NCBI GenBank assembly: GCA_023460855.1
Contig: JAEWOS010000006.1
Coordinates: forward strand, 150,607-214,606
Direction of reading: 5' to 3'
From: Bacteroidota bacterium
Lineage (GTDB): Bacteria; Bacteroidota; Bacteroidia; Flavobacteriales; Weeksellaceae
DNA length: 64,000 nt
Shown here: piece after piece, positions 24,693 to 33,108 of the stretch
Layout of the letters: every line of letters begins with the position of its first letter
Numbering within the stretch: position 1 is the stretch's first letter
Notes under the pieces: generated by a model
Seen by the model: the letters and a program-made list of their open reading frames with translations, nothing else
Database searches by the model: none
Told to the model about the DNA's origin: nothing
Position numbers and translations under genes: made by a program

Positions 24693-25079
24693 TTACGGTT
24701 CGATCTGTGTCCCGATTCCCCAGTAATTGCCGCAAAAATCCATAAAAGCACCGCGTACGTCCTGTTCATCGTCGCTTTGTGACGGCTCTTCCATTTTTTC
24801 GCAGCCATGTTCCAGCGCTTTGCGAAAAGTTGCGTGCACATCCGGAACGTACACGAAAAACATGGCCTTTTGTGCGGGATATGCCGGAATACTGTCGCTG
24901 ATCATGAGAATAGAATCATCAATCTGAATTTCCATGTGTTTGATTCTTCCCTGATCTTCAAAACGGCGCATTTCTTTGGCATCAAAAATTTTTTTCAGAA
25001 GTTCTGCCAGACGGTTCGCGTTCTCAACCACAAGATAGGGGCAAAGCGAATTGTAATTTTGGGGTTTAAATGTTTTCAT
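24693..25079 (-). CDS. VOC-superfamily (glyoxalase/PhnB-like) protein
   Basis: A 128-residue cytoplasmic protein with the paired beta-alpha-beta-beta-beta modules of the VOC fold (YLVVENANRLAELLKKIFDA then VHATFRKALEHGCEKMEEPS). It starts MKTFKPQNYNSLCPYLVV and ends DFCGNYWGIGTQI, the pattern of PhnB-type VOC proteins that usually serve as small metal-dependent or binding proteins of unknown role. The Glu/His metal ligands are not clear by eye, so a catalytic function is doubtful. It is divergent from the DUF1801 gene by 35 bp. Confidence 0.85.
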   Translation of the reverse strand: MKTFKPQNYNSLCPYLVVENANRLAELLKKIFDAKEMRRFEDQGRIKHMEIQIDDSILMISDSIPAYPAQKAMFFVYVPDVHATFRKALEHGCEKMEEPSQSDDEQDVRGAFMDFCGNYWGIGTQIEP

Positions 25080-25114
25080 GCGTTCATTTTTGTTTAAATT
25101 TATAAAAAAAATTA

Positions 25115-25570
25115 ATGGAGATCAAAGCAGCGAATACGGAGGCATATATTGAGAAAATTCCTGAGGAAAGGCAGGATGCATTCAAAAAACTGGTGGAGAC
25201 CATTCGCGAGAATATTCCGCCGGGTTTTACAGAAATGATGCAGTACAATATGCCGGGCTGGAGCATTTCTCTGAAAGATTATCCTGCAGGTTATCACTGT
25301 ACGCCAAATACACCACTTCCTTTTCTGAATGTAGCTTCACAGAAAAATTTTATCGCGCTGTATCACATGGGAATTTATATGAATACCAAAATTCTCGACT
25401 GGTTCACCGCAGAATATCCGAAACATTCGAAACGGAAACTCGATATGGGAAAAAGCTGTATCCGCTTCAAAAAACCGGAAGATATTCCATTCGAACTAAT
25501 CGGCGAACTGATGACGAAAATAACTCCCGAAGATTACATCGCGGTTTATGAACAGAATCTTAAGAAGTAA
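25115..25570 (+). CDS. DUF1801 domain protein
   Basis: A 151-residue soluble protein matching the DUF1801 (YdhG-like) fold: an N-terminal helical part (IEKIPEERQDAFKKLVETIREN), the family words GFTEMMQYNMPGWSI and NFIALYHMGIYMN, then LDMGKSCIRFKKPEDIPFELIGEL near the end. These proteins have an iron-chaperone-like (frataxin-related) fold and mostly unknown function. The start ATG follows an A/T-rich leader. It is divergent from the VOC gene and is not in an obvious operon. Confidence 0.88.
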   Translation: MEIKAANTEAYIEKIPEERQDAFKKLVETIRENIPPGFTEMMQYNMPGWSISLKDYPAGYHCTPNTPLPFLNVASQKNFIALYHMGIYMNTKILDWFTAEYPKHSKRKLDMGKSCIRFKKPEDIPFELIGELMTKITPEDYIAVYEQNLKK

Positions 25571-25596
25571 TTCCCGGGATTGTTATTCAGATTAAA

Positions 25597-25968
25597 TTAA
25601 CAGTGCGTTTTCGGATTTTCATACATGTCCGACTGATCTTCAAACGTAGCATCGAGACATTTCAGGTCTTTTTCAATCAGCAGAAACAAAGAATCAGTTT
25701 CATCATTTTCCTGATTTCCCTGAACCGTAATTTCATCCGTTTCCGTTAACGTTTTGAATGCGTCGGCTGATAAAGTCACCGTGATTTTTTGATCTGTAAA
25801 ATTCGCAGAAATATTTACTGCAGCAGGATCTGCCTTAAGTTCATAGTAAAAAATCTGTCCGGGAGCGAGAACGGTTTTTTCGCTGACTATTCCTTTTTCC
25901 TTTAGGTTTGCGACATCGGTTTTGGTTAACCTCAGTCTGATGCTGTTACCTTTTATTCTGATTTTCAT
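25597..25968 (-). CDS. DUF7009 family protein in the Mo-cofactor-like operon
   Basis: A 123-residue, probably cytoplasmic protein. It starts MKIRIKGNSIRLRLTKTDV and continues as a mainly beta protein (FYYELKADPAAVNISANF, ITVTLSADAFKTL). The C-terminal part is acidic and has two Cys (CLDATF and the terminal THC). It resembles the DUF7009 family of Bacteroidota; no function is known. It is the last gene of a minus-strand run, 11 bp after the fdhD stop, so a connection with FdhD and molybdenum cofactor is suggested by position only. It has no membrane segments or signal peptide. Confidence 0.75.
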   Translation of the reverse strand: MKIRIKGNSIRLRLTKTDVANLKEKGIVSEKTVLAPGQIFYYELKADPAAVNISANFTDQKITVTLSADAFKTLTETDEITVQGNQENDETDSLFLLIEKDLKCLDATFEDQSDMYENPKTHC

Positions 25969-25979
25969 TTTTTTGTTTT

Positions 25980-26801
25980 TTACATTTTAATTCGCTGTTC
26001 GCCACAGTAAATATTGCAGCTGCCGTTTTTCAAAAAACCGACAAGCGTCATCCCAAAATCTTTGGCAGTTTCCACGGCAAGACTGCTTGGCGCACCGATT
26101 GCGCAAACTATTTGTACACCAGCCATCGCTGCTTTCTGAATCAGCTCAAAGCTCGCTCTTCCGCTCAGCAGCAAAATTTTATCCTGAAGTGTAAAACAGT
26201 CGGCATCCTGTTTCAGAAACTCGGCACCGATTAATTTATCCAGCGCGTTATGCCTTCCCACATCTTCTCTTAAGGTTTCCATATTTCCGTCCAGATCAAA
26301 TGTTGCAGTTGCGTGAATACCACCTGTAGATTCAAACATTTCCTGCGCGTCCCGGAGTTTTTGAGGTAATTCGAAAATTTTCTCTGCTTCAACTATAAAT
26401 TTAGTTTGGACGTTTTCGATGCGGCAAACCTGCTTAATGGCATCGATGCTGTTTTTTCCGCAGACGCCGCAACTGCTCGTTGTATAGAAATTTCGTTCGA
26501 GTTTATTAAGTTCAGGTCTGAAATCTGAATTCAGGAAAATGGTCATTTTATTTTCATCAGGAACTTCAGAAGTTTTTTCCTCGGCGAGATGATTTCTGGA
26601 AAATATAATGCCTTCCGTAAACAAAAAACCGACGGCGAGTTCTTCATCATTTCCCGGAGTCCGCATCGTTACCGAAATGGTTGATTGTTCGTTATTGCCG
26701 TAACTGAGTGAAATTTCAAGCGGTTCCTCGACAGCAAGAACATCAGAAGTCGCGGTCTGACTTCCGTTTCTGATCCGGAAAATTTCCTGTTGCTTCACCA
26801 T
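25980..26801 (-). CDS. fdhD: Formate dehydrogenase accessory sulfurtransferase FdhD
   Basis: A 273-residue cytoplasmic protein that carries sulfur from a cysteine desulfurase to the molybdenum cofactor of formate dehydrogenase-like enzymes. The essential CxxC loop is present as SSCGVCGKNS (Cys111, Cys114). Other family words are MRTPGNDEELAVGFLFTEGII, the TGGIHATATFD loop, DVGRHNALDKLIG and LSGRASFELIQKAAMAG. Length is typical. No formate dehydrogenase gene is in the window, so the client enzyme is encoded elsewhere. The start is 3 bp after the stop of the THEP1-MobA gene, so the two are translationally linked. Confidence 0.95.
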   Translation of the reverse strand: MVKQQEIFRIRNGSQTATSDVLAVEEPLEISLSYGNNEQSTISVTMRTPGNDEELAVGFLFTEGIIFSRNHLAEEKTSEVPDENKMTIFLNSDFRPELNKLERNFYTTSSCGVCGKNSIDAIKQVCRIENVQTKFIVEAEKIFELPQKLRDAQEMFESTGGIHATATFDLDGNMETLREDVGRHNALDKLIGAEFLKQDADCFTLQDKILLLSGRASFELIQKAAMAGVQIVCAIGAPSSLAVETAKDFGMTLVGFLKNGSCNIYCGEQRIKM

Positions 26802-26804
26802 TAC

Positions 26805-27887
26805 TTAACGATCGTTGCGGTTTTTCGTAAAATTAGCAAAATCTTCCGATGAATTGATATTCGTTAGAAAATCTGAATTTTCCGGTGCGAGTTTCTCCAG
26901 TTTTAGTGATTCCAGAAACTTTTTGACCGAAGTGTTTCCGGCAGCAAAATATTCCTGCATATTGCGAAGTGCTTTATCTTCAATAACGGAAATCAGCGGT
27001 TCGGTAAATCCGTTTTTTTCGAAGCAGACGGCTTCAGAATTGGAAGTTCTGATATTGTTTAGTGTGATTAAATGCTGAAGTTCAAGCAGCGGATAATCGA
27101 TTCCGGCGACAAAAAAAGTTCTGTCCGGGAACTTTTCTGCTGCGGTTAACAGCGCTGTAATCGGTCCGTTTCCTGCAAATTTTTGATCATCAGCCAGGAA
27201 ATTTTCATCCGGATAATCTCCTGTCCAGCTTTTCATTTGATTTTTGTTAACCGAAATAATTACTTCGCTGCATAAAGGTGACAGGAGATCTTTCACCCGC
27301 TTCCATTGTGGTTTCCCTGAATATTTGAGCAGTGCTTTATCCGTTTTCATCCGCGAACTTTCTCCGCCTGCAAGAACGATTCCGAGCGGAAACCTGTTCG
27401 GTTGCTCATCTGAAAACCGTTCTGTGAAGAATTTTAAAGGAAGAATTTTCGCATTGTTCAGTTCAAATTTTTGAATAAATTCCTGAGCCAGGAAATCGCG
27501 TACAACAATCAGTATTTTTATTTGGCCTGTATAATTACTTCTCAATATTTTGCTTAAAATCTCATAAAAACCGGCATTCTTACGGATTTCAAGCGGCCCG
27601 ATTTCATCGATGATGAGCCATTCTTTGTCGGAGGAAATTTCATCTTCAAGAATTTTTTCAGCTCTCTTAAATGCCTCTTCGCTGAACGTATGCTTTCCGA
27701 TTTGAATTCCGGAATCAGCATCCATTTTTATCAGTTCGCCGTTTGCGATATTCTGAAAATAGCGTACGCCTTCAATTTTTGGCGAAAGAATGCCACTGCA
27801 ATTTTCCGGACTGCAGAATTTATGCAGTATAGTGGTTTTTCCCGAACCGACCGGTGCGCAGAGCAGAAAAATTTGTGGTTTAGTCAT
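26805..27887 (-). CDS. mobA: Fusion of THEP1-type NTPase and MobA guanylyltransferase
   Basis: A 360-residue two-domain protein. Residues 1-165 (from the ATG at 27887) form a small P-loop NTPase of the THEP1/NTPase_1 type: APVGSGKTT, and LIIDEIGPLE with Walker B Asp-Glu. Residues 170-360 are a MobA-type nucleotidyltransferase with IVLAGGESSRMKTDKALL, the GTP-binding signature, and an Asp in AGIDYPLL for Mg. MobA attaches GMP to molybdopterin to make the guanine dinucleotide form. An upstream ATG (27899) is possible. The start overlaps the preceding membrane-protein gene by 8 bp. The domain fusion is unusual and may link nucleotide sensing to cofactor maturation. Confidence 0.88.
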   Translation of the reverse strand: MTKPQIFLLCAPVGSGKTTILHKFCSPENCSGILSPKIEGVRYFQNIANGELIKMDADSGIQIGKHTFSEEAFKRAEKILEDEISSDKEWLIIDEIGPLEIRKNAGFYEILSKILRSNYTGQIKILIVVRDFLAQEFIQKFELNNAKILPLKFFTERFSDEQPNRFPLGIVLAGGESSRMKTDKALLKYSGKPQWKRVKDLLSPLCSEVIISVNKNQMKSWTGDYPDENFLADDQKFAGNGPITALLTAAEKFPDRTFFVAGIDYPLLELQHLITLNNIRTSNSEAVCFEKNGFTEPLISVIEDKALRNMQEYFAAGNTSVKKFLESLKLEKLAPENSDFLTNINSSEDFANFTKNRNDR

Positions 27888-28905
27888 GGTGGTTCTCATT
27901 CAAATATAACGACAAAGCCAGCCAAACAATCAAAAAACGGTTGATTTTGCGAAGCCAGCCATTCTCAGCAGCCGCATAATTCCACGCAGTATTTACATTT
28001 TTCCTGAACTCCGGAACGAAATGCAGTACCGCGTTCAGTTCATTCTGTTTCCTGCTTTGTGCAGATGTTTTCCATCTTGCAATCAGATATTTGAACAGCG
28101 GATTGACCACTGCAAAAATGATCAGAATTGCAGCGGCTGTTCTTAAAATCGCCTGCAAAGCTTTTGGGACAGAACCTGAAAGCAAAAAAACGGTAACGAT
28201 GAAAAGCAGTATAGCACCTGTAAAAATCAGTCCCGAAAGTTTCCTGTTTTTCTTTTTTCGATCAGGTGAAAATCCGGAAGGAAGGATATCGGCAGTTTTC
28301 AATTTTTCTGCTTCGGATGAAATCTTTCCCGGCAAAGTCAGTCCGTAAAAACCGGCTGCAATTCCTGCTATGAAATATGCACCGGCGTAAATTCCGACAG
28401 CCGCAACAGGAAAATTTTCAATAGCCTGAAAACTGAACTGCTGAGCGAGATTTTGAAAAAACTGACTGAAGGCAGTCCAGATATTCTCGCCGAAAACCAC
28501 TGTAAGCATGAGCAGTTTCTGAAAAGCACTTTCAAGCAGCGCGATAATTCCGTACAGAACTGCAGAAAAATAATTCGGTTTTGCAAAAGCGTAAATCAGC
28601 GCGCCGACAAATCCCTGAAAAGCGACGGCGATATATGCCGTGAAAGGCGAGTGCGGACTTGCGATTGCCTTTATCAGAATTACCAGAAGTGTCGCATTGA
28701 TGATGGTCCTGAATTTTTTTTCGGAATTCAGCGCGATAAAAGTTACAATAATCACGGCGAAACTTCCGAGAATCAGTCCGCTGAACGGCAGTTTTACCGC
28801 ATGAAAAAATCCGCCAAGTCCACTCTCGCTTACCGCCCAAAGAGCCGTAAGTTTGGTGATCAGCTGACGCGTATTCTGTTCCTGCGAAATTGTTCGTCCG
28901 TTCAC
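27880..28905 (-). CDS. Polytopic membrane protein of unknown function, ECF-like
   Basis: A 341-residue protein starting at a GTG, with about eight or nine membrane helices. The N-terminal half (residues 14-195) has small-residue-rich helices and conserved-looking words SESGLGGFFHAVKLPFSG and SPHSPFTAYIAVAFQG, reminiscent of ECF transporter S components. After a cytosolic basic loop (KKKNRKL) the C-terminal half has two or three helices and the polar stretch VPEFRKNVNTAW, which loosely recalls ECF T components. I cannot assign a family. It leads the operon with THEP1-MobA, FdhD and DUF7009, so a link to molybdenum cofactor or its precursor is inference. Confidence 0.7.
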   Translation of the reverse strand: MNGRTISQEQNTRQLITKLTALWAVSESGLGGFFHAVKLPFSGLILGSFAVIIVTFIALNSEKKFRTIINATLLVILIKAIASPHSPFTAYIAVAFQGFVGALIYAFAKPNYFSAVLYGIIALLESAFQKLLMLTVVFGENIWTAFSQFFQNLAQQFSFQAIENFPVAAVGIYAGAYFIAGIAAGFYGLTLPGKISSEAEKLKTADILPSGFSPDRKKKNRKLSGLIFTGAILLFIVTVFLLSGSVPKALQAILRTAAAILIIFAVVNPLFKYLIARWKTSAQSRKQNELNAVLHFVPEFRKNVNTAWNYAAAENGWLRKINRFLIVWLALSLYLNENHHD

Positions 28906-28932
28906 AAAAAATCTGATTATACTCTTTACAAA

Positions 28933-28955
28933 AAATGCAGCTCAGCGCTGCATTC
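28933..28955 (-). terminator. murA terminator
   Basis: ATGCAGC-GCTGA-GCTGCAT stem with a TTTTTTG run on the minus strand, a few bases past the murA stop and ahead of the membrane-protein operon. Confidence 0.75.
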
Positions 28956-28959
28956 TGTT

Positions 28960-30267
28960 TTATATTCGCTCGATGTCGGCACCGAGCATTTTCAGGCGGC
29001 CGTCGATATTTTCATATCCTCGGTCTATCTGTTCAATATTATGAATGATTGATTTTCCTTCGGCGGAAAGTGCCGCAATCAACAGTGCATTTCCGGCTCT
29101 GATATCCGGAGAAACCATGGTGGTTCCGCGCAGCGGCGATTCATGATTTAAACCAACGACTGTTGCACGGTGGGGATCGCAAAGAATAATCTGTGCACCC
29201 ATGTCTATCAGTTTATCTACAAAAAACAAGCGGCTTTCAAACATTTTCTGATGAATCAGCACCGTTCCTTTTGCCTGTGTTGCAACCACGAGAACAATTG
29301 AAAGCAGATCCGGAGTAAAACCAGGCCACGGCGCATCGGAAACCGACAGGATGGAACCATCTATAAATTTCTGAATGCGGTAGTTTTCCTGCGCAGGAAT
29401 ATAAATGTCATCCCCTGATTTTTCTAGCTGAATGCCGAGTTTACGGAATACATTCGGAATAATTCCGAGGTTTGGCCAGGAAACATTTTTGATGGTCATT
29501 TCCGATTTTGTCATCGCAGCAAGTCCGATCCACGATCCGATTTCTACCATATCCGGAAGCATGGTGTGATCGGTCCCGTGCAGATGATCAACGCCTTCAA
29601 TCGTTACCAGGTTTGATCCGATACCGGAAATTTTTGCGCCCATTCTGTTCAGCATTTTGCAAAGTTGCTGCAGATAAGGTTCGCACGCTGCATTGTAAAT
29701 TCTGGTTTTCCCTTTCGCAAGAACTGCAGCCATAATGATGTTCGCAGTGCCTGTAACCGAAGCTTCTTCGAGCAGGATGAATTTACCCGTTAGTTCTTTT
29801 GCTTTTAGAGTGTAGAAGTACTCTTCATCGTCATAATGAAATTCTGCACCGAGTTCCACAAATCCCTGAAAATGCGTGTCGAGTCTGCGTCTTCCGATTT
29901 TATCCCCGCCCGGAGTCGGCATATATGCTTCTCCAAAACGCGCGAGCATCGGTCCGAGAATCATGATCGAACCACGGAGTTTTGCGCCGTCTTTCTTGAA
30001 TTCTTTGGATTTGATGTAATCAAAATTGATGTCGTCCGATTTAAAGGTGTAATCGCCGTGACCGTTTTTGGTGATTTTCACGCCGAAATCTCCCAGAATT
30101 TCAATTAACCGGTTGACATCATGAATGTCAGGAATATTTCTGACTCTTACTTCTTCCGGCGTAAGCAAAACCGCACAAAGAATCTGCAGTGCCTCATTTT
30201 TTGCACCCTGAGGTTTTATTTCACCATGCAGCTGCTTTCCACCTCTGATCTGAAATGTTCCGCTCAT
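28960..30267 (-). CDS. murA: UDP-N-acetylglucosamine 1-carboxyvinyltransferase MurA (Asp-type)
   Basis: A 435-residue cytoplasmic enzyme that transfers enolpyruvate to UDP-GlcNAc, the first committed step of peptidoglycan synthesis. Substrate-site words include KPQGAKNEAL (Lys23-Asn24) and LRGSIMILGPMLAR. The active-site loop reads TPGGDKIGRRRLD: the Cys alkylated by fosfomycin in most MurA proteins (Cys115 of E. coli) is Asp122 here, as in mycobacteria and Chlamydia, so intrinsic fosfomycin tolerance is expected. It overlaps the upstream DUF4290 gene by 4 bp (ATGA), so the pair is one operon, and it ends in a terminator. Confidence 0.96.
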   Translation of the reverse strand: MSGTFQIRGGKQLHGEIKPQGAKNEALQILCAVLLTPEEVRVRNIPDIHDVNRLIEILGDFGVKITKNGHGDYTFKSDDINFDYIKSKEFKKDGAKLRGSIMILGPMLARFGEAYMPTPGGDKIGRRRLDTHFQGFVELGAEFHYDDEEYFYTLKAKELTGKFILLEEASVTGTANIIMAAVLAKGKTRIYNAACEPYLQQLCKMLNRMGAKISGIGSNLVTIEGVDHLHGTDHTMLPDMVEIGSWIGLAAMTKSEMTIKNVSWPNLGIIPNVFRKLGIQLEKSGDDIYIPAQENYRIQKFIDGSILSVSDAPWPGFTPDLLSIVLVVATQAKGTVLIHQKMFESRLFFVDKLIDMGAQIILCDPHRATVVGLNHESPLRGTTMVSPDIRAGNALLIAALSAEGKSIIHNIEQIDRGYENIDGRLKMLGADIERI

Positions 30268-30920
30268 GGTTTGCGTCTGTTTTTGTTCTGCTGATTTTTT
30301 TGGTGCGTTCTGTGTCTATTATTCTGCTGATTGTTGTGCTGCCCTTTCTGATTTTTATTGCGGTTCGAGGTGTAGTAAATTTTACTTTTCTCGAGCGAAT
30401 CGATTCCTGTAAGATCGAGGCGGTCCTCCGAAAGTTCTTTCAGGTGGCGGAAAATTACATCATCAGTAACATGTTCTTTGTTATAGATGTTGTAGGATTT
30501 CTTCATATTGTTCGCAATCACTTCGATCAGCGCATCTTTCTCTTCGCCGTCTTCGCGCTGAATGGCAAGATCGATCAGCTGAAGGATACTTTTTCCGTAG
30601 AACTTAAAATCGCCCTGTAGTTTTGGATATTCCAGTTTTTTGGGTTTTTCCTGTAATTCTTCAATGGTAGGAAAAGGATAGGGCGCATCAACATCCAGAT
30701 CGTAATCCGCCAGAATATAAAGATGGTCCCAAAGTTTATGTTTATAATTTTCTTCGTCGCGTAGTTGTGGATTTCGCTGTCCCATAAATTCCACAATTGC
30801 TACCGCCATTTCATTTCGTTCTTCTTTTGTGGGCAATTCCTTGCAGCGCTCCACCAGCTGCTGTATCAGTCGGCCATATTCCGGCATATGCAGCCTGGTT
30901 CTGTCGGTGTTGTATTCCAT
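30264..30920 (-). CDS. DUF4290 domain protein, upstream of murA
   Basis: About 218 residues from the ATG at 30920 (an ATG at 30929 is also in frame, but it falls inside the -7 box TATATTTG at 30927-30934). The family core MEYNTDRTRLHMPEYGRLIQ, the acidic helix VERCKELPTKEERNEMA and the NPQLRDEENYKHKLWDHL segment mark DUF4290. The C-terminus is a basic, Asn/Gln-rich low-complexity tail (KNQKGQHNNQQNN, ending RRKP) that may bind nucleic acid or polyanions. Function is unknown; the gene is always found next to murA in my recollection of flavobacteria, which suggests a cell-wall link. Confidence 0.85.
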   Translation of the reverse strand: MEYNTDRTRLHMPEYGRLIQQLVERCKELPTKEERNEMAVAIVEFMGQRNPQLRDEENYKHKLWDHLYILADYDLDVDAPYPFPTIEELQEKPKKLEYPKLQGDFKFYGKSILQLIDLAIQREDGEEKDALIEVIANNMKKSYNIYNKEHVTDDVIFRHLKELSEDRLDLTGIDSLEKSKIYYTSNRNKNQKGQHNNQQNNRHRTHQKNQQNKNRRKP

Positions 30921-30926
30921 ATCATG

Positions 30927-30934
30927 CAAATATA
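30927..30934 (-). promoter_or_regulatory. -7 box of the DUF4290-murA operon
   Basis: TATATTTG on the minus strand, 7 bases before the preferred ATG at 30920. It decides against the ATG at 30929, which would lie within the box. Confidence 0.55.
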
Positions 30935-31055
30935 GAAATTTGATTCAAGTCGGCGGTTTTTCCGGACGTTTTCATTTGAAATTCAGGTAAAATTAGCTGT
31001 CCGCCGAATATTTTTTTAAATTCGTGGTTTTGCCGGTATTAATGACTGTTAAATT

Positions 31056-33050
31056 ATGAAACTGAAACTCCTTTTAATTGCTTTTGCAGCACCTTTTCTT
31101 ATGAAAGCACAGCAGGTAATGACTCCTGAAATTTTATGGACGCTAAAAAAATTAAGCGTACAGACCGTAGATCCCGATCACCGAACTTTGATTTATAATG
31201 TCGGGCAGACCGATCTAAAAACTGAAAAAACAGCCAGCGAAAAATACCTGCTGAATATTGATTCCGGAAAATCGGAAAAGATAAATCTGGGTAAGAAATC
31301 ACTGGTGCAATGGGATAAAAACGGTTTATATGCGTCGGAAGGAAATCAGATTTTCATTTCGAAAGACTCAGGAAAAACCTGGAATCCTTTTTATGAACTC
31401 GCAGATGCCGACAATATTTCGATTTCTCCGGACGGACAAAAAATTGCGTTCAGCAGACAGGTACAGGTAGAAAAAGTGCTTGGTAAAGACCGTTATGCGG
31501 ACACGCCAAAATCTACCGCACAAGTTTATACAGACCTGAATCACAGACACTGGGATTACTGGAATGAAGGAAAATACAACCACGTTTTTGTGGTTAATAT
31601 TTCTGAAAAAGCTGATCAGGCAAAAGATCTTCTGCAGGGAAAAACCTGGGATTCTCCGCTGCGTCCTTTTGGCGGTGGCGAAGATTTTATCTGGAGCCCG
31701 GATTCCTCCAAATTGCTGTACGTTGTAAAGCCAAAAAGCGGTCGTGAATATGTGCAGACCACCAATTCCGATATTTTCGCATATGATCTTGCGTCCGGAA
31801 CTGCCAAAAACCTCACAGAAGGAATGATGGGCTATGATGTGAATCCGAAATTTTCACCGGACGGAAATTTCCTGGCTTGGCAAAGCATGAAGCGCGACGG
31901 CTACGAATCGGATAAAAATGATATCGTGATCATGAACTGGAAAACCGGTGCGAAAAATAATCTGACCGATGGCTGGACTGAAAGTGTCACGGGAGATGTA
32001 GCCTGGAGCAAGGATTCAAAATTGCTGTATTTCACTGCGGCCTATCGCGGAACGAAACAGCTTTTCTCCGTAAATCCGAAAAATGATAAAGTATCACAAA
32101 TTACACAGGGAAATTTTGATGTCAATGAAATTATCGCAGAAGGTAAAAACGGAATTCTCGTAGCCAGGACAGACATCAACCACAACAGCGACTTATTTTC
32201 CGTGGATAAAAGAAGCGGCACAATGACGCAGATTACTGCGGTGAATAAATCGGTGTACGATAATCTGGCTCCTTCAAAAAGCGAGCTGAAAATGGTGAAA
32301 ACATCGGATGGAAAAGAAATGGGTGTCTGGTTTTTCTATCCGCCGAATTTCGATCCTTCGAAAAAATATCCGACGCTGCTGTATTGTCAGGGTGGTCCGC
32401 AATCGGCGCTGACGCAATATTTTTCCACGCGCTGGAATTTTGCTTTGATGGCTGCAAACGGTTACATTATTTTAGCGCCAAACCGCCGCGGAATGCCGGG
32501 TTGGGGAACAAAGTGGAACGAAGATATTTCTAAAGACTGGGGCGGACAGCCAATCCGTGATTATCTGGCAGCTGCCGATTACGCCAAAACGCTGCCTTTT
32601 GTGGATGGCGACAGAATGGGTGCTGTTGGTGCAAGCTACGGCGGTTACAGCGTTTATATGCTTGCAGGAGTTCACGAAGACAGATTCAAGACTTTTATTT
32701 CGCACAACGGACTTTTCGACATGAAATCCTGGTACGGAACCACCGAAGAACTGTTTTTCGCAAACTGGGATCTCGGAGCGCCGTGGGATCAGCCGACGCC
32801 GAAAGCCTATACTGAATTCAACCCCAGCGATTATACGCAGAACTGGGATACGCCGATTATGATTATTCAGGGCGGACTCGATTTCCGGGTTCCGTATGAA
32901 CAGGGGAATCAGGCGTTTCAGACTGCGCAGTTGAAAGGCATCAAATCCAAATTTGTGTATTTCCCGAATGAAAACCACTGGGTTTTGAAACCGCACAACG
33001 CTCTGGTTTGGCAGCGAGAATTTTTTAGCTGGCTGAAAGAAACTTTATAG
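31056..33050 (+). CDS. S9 family dipeptidyl-peptidase-like serine protease
   Basis: A 664-residue secreted peptidase with a signal peptide (MKLKLLLIAFAAPFLMKAQ). Residues 30-420 form a beta-propeller with repeated SPDG/AWS motifs (ISPDGQKIAFSRQ, FSPDGNFLAWQS, VAWSKDSKLLYFT). The alpha/beta-hydrolase domain follows with GASYGGYSVYM (nucleophile Ser in GxSYGG), the acid probably in GGLDFRVPYEQG, and His in NENHWVL. The layout is that of prolyl-oligopeptidase/DPP-IV relatives, which act on peptides in the periplasm. It is transcribed alone with a good terminator. This is the second S9 protease of the window. Confidence 0.93.
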   Translation: MKLKLLLIAFAAPFLMKAQQVMTPEILWTLKKLSVQTVDPDHRTLIYNVGQTDLKTEKTASEKYLLNIDSGKSEKINLGKKSLVQWDKNGLYASEGNQIFISKDSGKTWNPFYELADADNISISPDGQKIAFSRQVQVEKVLGKDRYADTPKSTAQVYTDLNHRHWDYWNEGKYNHVFVVNISEKADQAKDLLQGKTWDSPLRPFGGGEDFIWSPDSSKLLYVVKPKSGREYVQTTNSDIFAYDLASGTAKNLTEGMMGYDVNPKFSPDGNFLAWQSMKRDGYESDKNDIVIMNWKTGAKNNLTDGWTESVTGDVAWSKDSKLLYFTAAYRGTKQLFSVNPKNDKVSQITQGNFDVNEIIAEGKNGILVARTDINHNSDLFSVDKRSGTMTQITAVNKSVYDNLAPSKSELKMVKTSDGKEMGVWFFYPPNFDPSKKYPTLLYCQGGPQSALTQYFSTRWNFALMAANGYIILAPNRRGMPGWGTKWNEDISKDWGGQPIRDYLAAADYAKTLPFVDGDRMGAVGASYGGYSVYMLAGVHEDRFKTFISHNGLFDMKSWYGTTEELFFANWDLGAPWDQPTPKAYTEFNPSDYTQNWDTPIMIIQGGLDFRVPYEQGNQAFQTAQLKGIKSKFVYFPNENHWVLKPHNALVWQREFFSWLKETL

Positions 33051-33074
33051 GAATTAAGGAAGGTATTTAAGAAT

Positions 33075-33103
33075 AGAACGGGCTATTATAGTCCGTTCTT
33101 TTT
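33075..33103. terminator. Terminator between S9 peptidase and MgtC gene
   Basis: AGAACGGGCT-ATTAT-AGTCCGTTCT is a 10-bp stem with one G-U pair, followed by TTTTT on the plus strand and A-rich on the other side, so it may work in both directions. Confidence 0.7.
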
Positions 33104-33108
33104 GATTT

